A DNA stretch of 19,257 nucleotides from Rheinheimera sp. (GTDB lineage Bacteria > Pseudomonadota > Gammaproteobacteria > Enterobacterales > Alteromonadaceae). The first letter of the stretch is position 1. Each line of letters starts with the position of its first letter. Where the stretch lies: the NCBI GenBank assembly GCA_003482455.1, contig DMYW01000019.1, forward strand, positions 322-19,578, written 5' to 3'. Position numbers and translations under genes: made by a program. The notes beneath the pieces are model-generated. The model was not told the origin of the DNA, made no database searches, and worked only from the letters and a program-made list of their open reading frames with translations. Shown piece after piece: positions 15,821 to 19,257 of this stretch.

Positions 15821-16822
15821 ATGCAAGCTATGCATGTGTTGTTGTTGTGTGGTGGTGGCAGTTCGGAGCATGACGTGTCGCTGCGAAGTGCAAATTTTTT
15901 ACAGCAACAACTAGAGTCATTGCCAAACGTCACGGTAAGCCGAGTGGAAATGTTGCCGGATCATTGGCTTAGCAGTGATGGCGCGCGTTGTACGTTAAAT
16001 CTGGCAGGTGAGTTGATAACTACCATGGCAGACGGCCAAACACTGGTGCAAAAAGTCGATTTTGTTGCCCCTTGTATTCACGGCTACCCAGGCGAGACAG
16101 GCGATATTCAATCACTGCTGGAATTGGCGCATGTGCCGTATTTAGGCTGCCGTGCTGAAGCGAGCAAACTGTGTTTCAACAAAATCAGCACTAAATTATG
16201 GTTGTCGGCGCTGGGTATTCCAAACACGCCGTATTTGTTTGTCAATGACAGCTCTGAAGCCAGTCTGGCCCAAGCGCGCCAAGCGCTGGCCGAGTGGGGC
16301 AAAGTGTTTGTCAAAGCGGCGAGCCAAGGCTCGTCCGTTGGTTGTTACGCCGCAGCAACCGAGGCAGAACTGCTCAAAGCCATCGACGATGCTTTTGGTT
16401 ATTCCGAGCAGGTGCTGATTGAAAAAGCCTTAAAGCCGCGCGAACTGGAAATTGCGGTGTATCAATATGGGGATGAGCTGATTGCGACGCGCCCTGGTGA
16501 AATTGTGGTGCCGCAAGATACGTTTTATTCGTACGACGAAAAGTACAGCAATGCCAGCCATACCACGACCAGCTTAGAGCCTGCAGGCCTGACCGAGTCG
16601 CAAATCGCCTTGATGCAGCAGTATGCACTCAAAGCATTTCGGCAGTTAAAACTGCGTCATCTGTCACGGGTAGATTTCTTCTTAACTGAAGACGGCGAGA
16701 TTTACTTAAATGAAATCAACACCTTCCCTGGTATGACATCGATTTCGATGTTCCCGAAAATGCTGGAACACCATGGTCACCAGTTTGCTGTGTTTCTGCA
16801 GCAAATTTTAGTACGAGTTTAA
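15821..16822 (+). CDS. ddl: D-alanine--D-alanine ligase
   Basis: ATP-grasp ligase that joins two D-alanines for the peptidoglycan stem peptide. The 333-residue product carries the Ddl active-site set: Glu16 in SSEHDVSL, the FYSYDEKY loop with its Tyr, and Arg283 and Asp285 in LSRVDFF. The metal/ATP ligands Glu298 and Asn300 lie in NEINTFPGMTSISMFPKM. The Tyr in FYSYDEKY fits D-Ala-D-Ala rather than D-Ala-D-Lac ligases. The usual HGxxGEDGxxQ motif is HGYPGETGDIQ here, marking a subgroup distinct from E. coli DdlA and DdlB. ATG 15821 has AGAGGA seven bases upstream; ATG 15830 is an alternative. It sits 23 bp after hemF rather than in the murein division cluster. Substrate preference is inferred, not shown. 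Confidence 0.93.
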   Translation: MQAMHVLLLCGGGSSEHDVSLRSANFLQQQLESLPNVTVSRVEMLPDHWLSSDGARCTLNLAGELITTMADGQTLVQKVDFVAPCIHGYPGETGDIQSLLELAHVPYLGCRAEASKLCFNKISTKLWLSALGIPNTPYLFVNDSSEASLAQARQALAEWGKVFVKAASQGSSVGCYAAATEAELLKAIDDAFGYSEQVLIEKALKPRELEIAVYQYGDELIATRPGEIVVPQDTFYSYDEKYSNASHTTTSLEPAGLTESQIALMQQYALKAFRQLKLRHLSRVDFFLTEDGEIYLNEINTFPGMTSISMFPKMLEHHGHQFAVFLQQILVRV

Positions 16823-16864
16823 CTCGTGCGATCGGTCGTCAATGACCGGTGTGGTAAATAGACA

Positions 16865-16893
16865 AAAGGCGGGAAATCCCGCCTTTGTTTTAT
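16865..16893. terminator. Intrinsic terminator after ddl
   Basis: AAAGGCGGG, loop AAAT, CCCGCCTTT, then GTTTTAT: a 9-bp stem with a T-rich tail, 43 bp after the ddl stop codon. It is nearly symmetrical, and 70 bp past the globin stop codon on the opposite strand, so it may serve both. Confidence 0.88.
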
Positions 16894-16963
16894 CGAATCC
16901 TTGTGGTACACCAAGAGCTGTTGCATAAAACGTATCAAGCATTGTCTATAGCAGCCGCTTTGG

Positions 16964-17413
16964 TTAGCGTTCCCGATTGATCATATGACTGGCTAATTGC
17001 CCCAGCGCCTCTTTTAAACCGGCTCGCAATAATGCATCGTGCACCACTTCATCCAGCGCCTTGTTCATGCAATACATCCATTGGTCGCGCAGCTGCGGCG
17101 TCACAGGGAACGGCATATGGCGCATGCGCAGGCGAGGGTGACCATATTTTTCTTCAAATAATTGCGGGCCGCCCAGCCAACCGGATAAGAATTCATAGAA
17201 TTTTTCGCGGATCACGTCCAGCGGCAACGGGTGGATGGCATACAGTTCTGCAGCGTGAGGGTCGCTGGCCATGATGTCGTAAAAGCGATTGGCCAACAGG
17301 CGCGTCGGTGCTTCTCCGCCAATCAGTTCGTAGGGCGTGCGCTTGGGCGTAGGATGAATACTGGCGTCGGCGGCCGGTTTTTTGTTAAATAACATCTGCA
17401 AAAACTTCTTCAT
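16964..17413 (-). CDS. Group II truncated haemoglobin
   Basis: A 149-residue haem protein of the truncated (2-over-2) globin family, group II. From about residue 28 the globin fold begins: Tyr45 in NRFYDIM (B10 position), FYEFLSGWLGGP around helix E, His99 in RMRHMPFPV as the proximal haem ligand (F8), and Trp112 in RDQWMYCM (G8), a signature of group II. The N-terminal 25 residues are a basic, Pro-rich extension. No signal peptide is seen, so it is probably cytoplasmic. Known roles of this group involve O2 or NO/peroxide chemistry; which applies here is unknown. I chose ATG 17413; the open frame upstream to 17530 lies within aroE. Its Shine-Dalgarno is not recognisable. A TTGCCA -35-like hexamer (17460-17455) lies 17 bp before a poor -10 (17437-17432), inside aroE. 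Confidence 0.92.
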   Translation of the reverse strand: MKKFLQMLFNKKPAADASIHPTPKRTPYELIGGEAPTRLLANRFYDIMASDPHAAELYAIHPLPLDVIREKFYEFLSGWLGGPQLFEEKYGHPRLRMRHMPFPVTPQLRDQWMYCMNKALDEVVHDALLRAGLKEALGQLASHMINRER

Positions 17414-17422
17414 GGTGGTGAT

Positions 17423-18247
17423 GTGAACACAATCGTTGAGCGTTATGCCGTCTTTGGCAATCCGATCGGGCATTCCAAATCGCCCTTTATTCATGGCCGG
17501 TTCGCTGCGCAGACAGGTCAGAATATGCAATACGAGGCCATTTTAGCACCGCTCGATGGCTTTGCCGACACGTGGCAGTGTTTCGTCGAGGACGGCGGGC
17601 GTGGTGGCAATGTGACGGTACCCTTTAAAGAGCAGGCTTTTGCTTTATGTCAGAATTTAAGTGTGCGTGCAGCGCAAGCGGGCGCGGTGAACACTTTATA
17701 TGTCAACGAACAGGGCGAATTGTGTGGTGATAACACCGATGGCATCGGGCTCGTTGCAGATCTATTGCGGTTAGACGCGCTGCTCGACGGCGCGAATGTG
17801 TTGGTGCTTGGGGCGGGTGGCGCTAGCCGTGGCGTGATAGGCCCTTTACTCGATGCTGGCGTTGCGACTATTCATATAGCCAATCGTACGGCGGAAAAAG
17901 CAAAGCTGATTGCTGCGATGTTTGATACGCGAGTCAGTAGTAGTGGTTACTCGGATATTCCGAAACAGCGCTGGCACATTATTATCAATGCGACGTCCTC
18001 TGGGTTATCGGCCGAACGCCCACCTTTACATGAACAGCATTTGGAATACTGTCAGCTGGCATATGACATGCTGTATGGCAAACAGCCGACGCCTTTTCTC
18101 ACCTGGTGTGATAAAAGCGGTGTGCCGCAGGTGGCCGACGGTTTGGGCATGTTGGTGTCGCAAGCCGCTGCTGCTTTTGCCATTTGGCGAGGGGTGGCGC
18201 CGCAAGTAGAACCAGTCCTCGAGGAATTACGGAGTGCATTGGCATGA
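17423..18247 (+). CDS. aroE: Shikimate dehydrogenase AroE
   Basis: Reduces 3-dehydroshikimate to shikimate with NADPH in the aromatic amino-acid pathway. The 274-residue product is full length. Substrate-binding SKSPFIH lies at 18-24, the catalytic Lys69 in NVTVPFK and Asp106 in NTDG. NADP binding is through GAGGASRG (130-137) and NRT, with NATSSG and DGLGMLVSQAA toward the end. The only sensible start is GTG 17423; no in-frame ATG lies upstream. The stop codon overlaps the yrdB ATG (ATGA), so both are coupled. Its start is nine bases from the divergent globin start, so its promoter must sit inside globin coding sequence. Confidence 0.97.
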   Translation: MNTIVERYAVFGNPIGHSKSPFIHGRFAAQTGQNMQYEAILAPLDGFADTWQCFVEDGGRGGNVTVPFKEQAFALCQNLSVRAAQAGAVNTLYVNEQGELCGDNTDGIGLVADLLRLDALLDGANVLVLGAGGASRGVIGPLLDAGVATIHIANRTAEKAKLIAAMFDTRVSSSGYSDIPKQRWHIIINATSSGLSAERPPLHEQHLEYCQLAYDMLYGKQPTPFLTWCDKSGVPQVADGLGMLVSQAAAAFAIWRGVAPQVEPVLEELRSALA

Positions 18248-18495
18248 ATCAACAACTGATCTTCAACGGCGATTATGGTTTTGATGCGTCGCTTGATGCG
18301 GTGACCTGTTCGGTCTTATTAGCGGGCCTTCGTTTAAGTATTCGTATCCGCCGCCCTGATGGCTGGCCGGCCGATGCTTGGTTAGCCCAAGTCCGTGACG
18401 ACGCATTCTTTTGGGAAGATGAAATTGAAAACGCCATTCGGATGGAACAATTGGAGGCTGATGGCTCTTTGTGGTTAGACGGCGCTGCTTGCTAA
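18244..18495 (+). CDS. yrdB: DUF1488 family protein (YrdB-like)
   Basis: An 83-residue acidic protein with the DUF1488 pattern: an N-terminal MNQQLIFNGD start, a central cysteine-containing strand (VTCSVLLAGL) and a C-terminal helix rich in Asp/Glu (FFWEDEIENAIRMEQLEADG). E. coli YrdB also follows aroE and is of similar size. The ATG at 18244 overlaps the aroE stop codon as ATGA. The function of the family is unknown. No signal peptide or membrane segment is seen. Confidence 0.87.
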   Translation: MNQQLIFNGDYGFDASLDAVTCSVLLAGLRLSIRIRRPDGWPADAWLAQVRDDAFFWEDEIENAIRMEQLEADGSLWLDGAAC

Positions 18496-18556
18496 CTTGG
18501 GAAATCATGAACGAACACGATTTATGTATATAAAGTTTATTGAGTGGATTAGTAGC

Positions 18557-18585
18557 GAAGTGGAGATCACCAAAAACTCCACTTC
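18557..18585. terminator. Hairpin between yrdB and yrdA, possible terminator
   Basis: GAAGTGGAG, an 11-base A-rich loop, CTCCACTTC: a 9-bp perfect inverted repeat between the converging stop codons. Neither side has a U tract, so it may be a weak terminator, a mRNA 3'-end protector or part of a Rho-dependent end. The rest of this 102-bp gap is AT-rich with no gene. Confidence 0.5.
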
Positions 18586-18597
18586 AGCAGTTCATTG

Positions 18598-19134
18598 TTA
18601 ATTGGTTTCAGCTAAATACTCATCCTTTAAAATAACGTAGTTGAGTGACGAAGCTTTTAAATAGGCGCGTTCTGAATCGGTCAGTGGGCGTGCCTGTTTT
18701 GCGGGGCTGCCTACATACAAGTAACCCGATTCTAATTTTTTGCCTGGCGGTACTAAACTGCCCGCGCCAATAATCACATCATCCCCAACAACCACATCGT
18801 CCATGACAATGGTGCCCATCCCAACCAGAATACGGTCACCCAAGGTACAGCCATGCAACATGACTTTATGCCCAACTGTGACGTCTTCGCCAATAATCAA
18901 AGGCGAGCCTTCGGGTTGGTTTTTGCTCGGACGCGAGACATGCAACACTGTACCGTCTTGGACATTGGTGCGGGCGCCGATCCGAATTTTGTTCACATCA
19001 CCACGTGCAGCAACCAACGGCCAGATGCTGACATCATCACCTAACACTATATCTCCAGCTAAAACTGCAGATTCATCAACATAAACATTTGAACCTAAGA
19101 TTGGTTTTATACCTTTATAGCTACGTATAGACAT
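18598..19134 (-). CDS. yrdA: Gamma-carbonic-anhydrase-like hexapeptide-repeat protein (YrdA family)
   Basis: A 178-residue left-handed beta-helix protein with repeated [LIV]-G-x4 hexapeptides (ILVGMGTIV, VVVGDDVIIGAGSLV). The three histidines that bind a metal in gamma-carbonic anhydrases are present: His65 in DGTVLHVS, then His89 and His94 in VGHKVMLHGC. The residues expected to aid catalysis in the archaeal enzyme Cam are not obviously all present, as is usual for YrdA-type proteins. Carbonic anhydrase activity is therefore possible but unproven. ATG 19134 has AGGAG six bases upstream. It converges on yrdB, matching the E. coli aroE-yrdB-yrdA order. Confidence 0.95.
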   Translation of the reverse strand: MSIRSYKGIKPILGSNVYVDESAVLAGDIVLGDDVSIWPLVAARGDVNKIRIGARTNVQDGTVLHVSRPSKNQPEGSPLIIGEDVTVGHKVMLHGCTLGDRILVGMGTIVMDDVVVGDDVIIGAGSLVPPGKKLESGYLYVGSPAKQARPLTDSERAYLKASSLNYVILKDEYLAETN

Positions 19135-19148
19135 ATGAAACTCCTGTT

Positions 19149-19170
19149 ATGTCGAAGGATTATGCGACAT
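19149..19170 (-). promoter_or_regulatory. yrdA -10 candidate inside an inverted repeat
   Basis: Minus-strand CATAAT (19164-19159, 5/6 match to TATAAT) lies 24 bp upstream of the yrdA ATG. It is enclosed by ATGTCG-N10-CGACAT (19149-19170), a perfect 6-bp inverted repeat. No good -35 hexamer is seen at 16-18 bp. The layout is that of a possible operator, without a named regulator. Confidence 0.35.
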
Positions 19171-19257
19171 TTGTTGATAAAAAACACCTTTCGAGCAAAT
19201 TTCACGCGAACGATCGCAAAACCACAACTTTTCTTAACTCTTCGCTTGCGCCTTTTT
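19171..19257. other. AT-rich non-coding end of the window
   Basis: I see no gene in these last 87 bp. The stretch has A/T runs and ends in CTTGCGCCTTTTT. In E. coli the yrdA homologue sits beside the rrnD ribosomal RNA operon, so an rRNA promoter could begin just beyond this edge. That is synteny-based inference only; no rRNA sequence is present. Confidence 0.3.

Noticed and set aside
16832..16855. Short CGGTC...GACCG inverted repeat after ddl
   Set aside because: The stem is only 5-6 bp and a much stronger terminator follows directly, so I did not list it.
17414..17530. N-terminal extension of the globin into the aroE coding region
   Set aside because: The extension is simply antisense aroE; the family-like protein begins at ATG 17413.
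1..19257. Mobile elements, phage genes, CRISPR arrays, tRNAs, toxin-antitoxin or defence genes
   Set aside because: I looked on both strands and saw no transposase, direct-repeat array, cloverleaf sequence or defence domain; all spans are housekeeping genes or short gaps.

Overview
The window is ordinary, well-kept chromosomal DNA from a gammaproteobacterium. The protein sequences closely resemble E. coli PepQ, TrkA, RsmB, Smg, YrdD, AroE and YrdA. The gene order combines the conserved def-fmt-rsmB-trkA block, the lysM-dprA-smg-yrdD block and the hemF...aroE-yrdB-yrdA block. The presence of pepQ, smg and purE-purK beside yrdD suggests the Vibrio/Alteromonas/Shewanella side of the class. The genus cannot be fixed from sequence alone. 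Every gene is intact: I see no insertion sequences, phage genes, CRISPR arrays, tRNAs or rRNAs, and no intergenic gap reaches 300 bp.

Left region (1-5230, + strand): slt (exported lytic transglycosylase) and pepQ (proline dipeptidase) form a tight pair closed by a hairpin. A 106-residue GRAM/PH-like orphan and an exported M20-family amidohydrolase follow. A shared terminator separates these from the next block.

Middle region (5249-10700): def, fmt, rsmB and trkA run on the minus strand as one compact operon: peptide deformylase, Met-tRNA formyltransferase, 16S rRNA m5C967 methyltransferase and the K+ uptake regulator. Two of its junctions are ATGA overlaps. Divergent from def runs lysM-dprA-smg (+ strand): an exported LysM protein, the DNA-processing protein A and the Smg protein. 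This unit ends in a GC-rich terminator and is followed by yrdD, an orphan array of topoisomerase-type zinc ribbons.

Right region (13007-19257): purE-purK (minus strand) supplies the two-step carboxylation of AIR in purine synthesis. hemF (oxygen-dependent coproporphyrinogen oxidase) and a D-Ala-D-Ala ligase run divergently on the plus strand. A group II truncated haemoglobin (minus) and aroE-yrdB (plus) diverge with only 9 bp between their start codons. A gamma-carbonic-anhydrase-like yrdA converges on yrdB.

No new biological system stands out. The points most worth checking are the absence of tsaC from its usual place in this cluster, the insertion of ddl and a globin between hemF and aroE, the nine-base divergent globin/aroE start region, two small dyads lying on putative -10 elements (purE and yrdA), and the unassigned GRAM-like protein.
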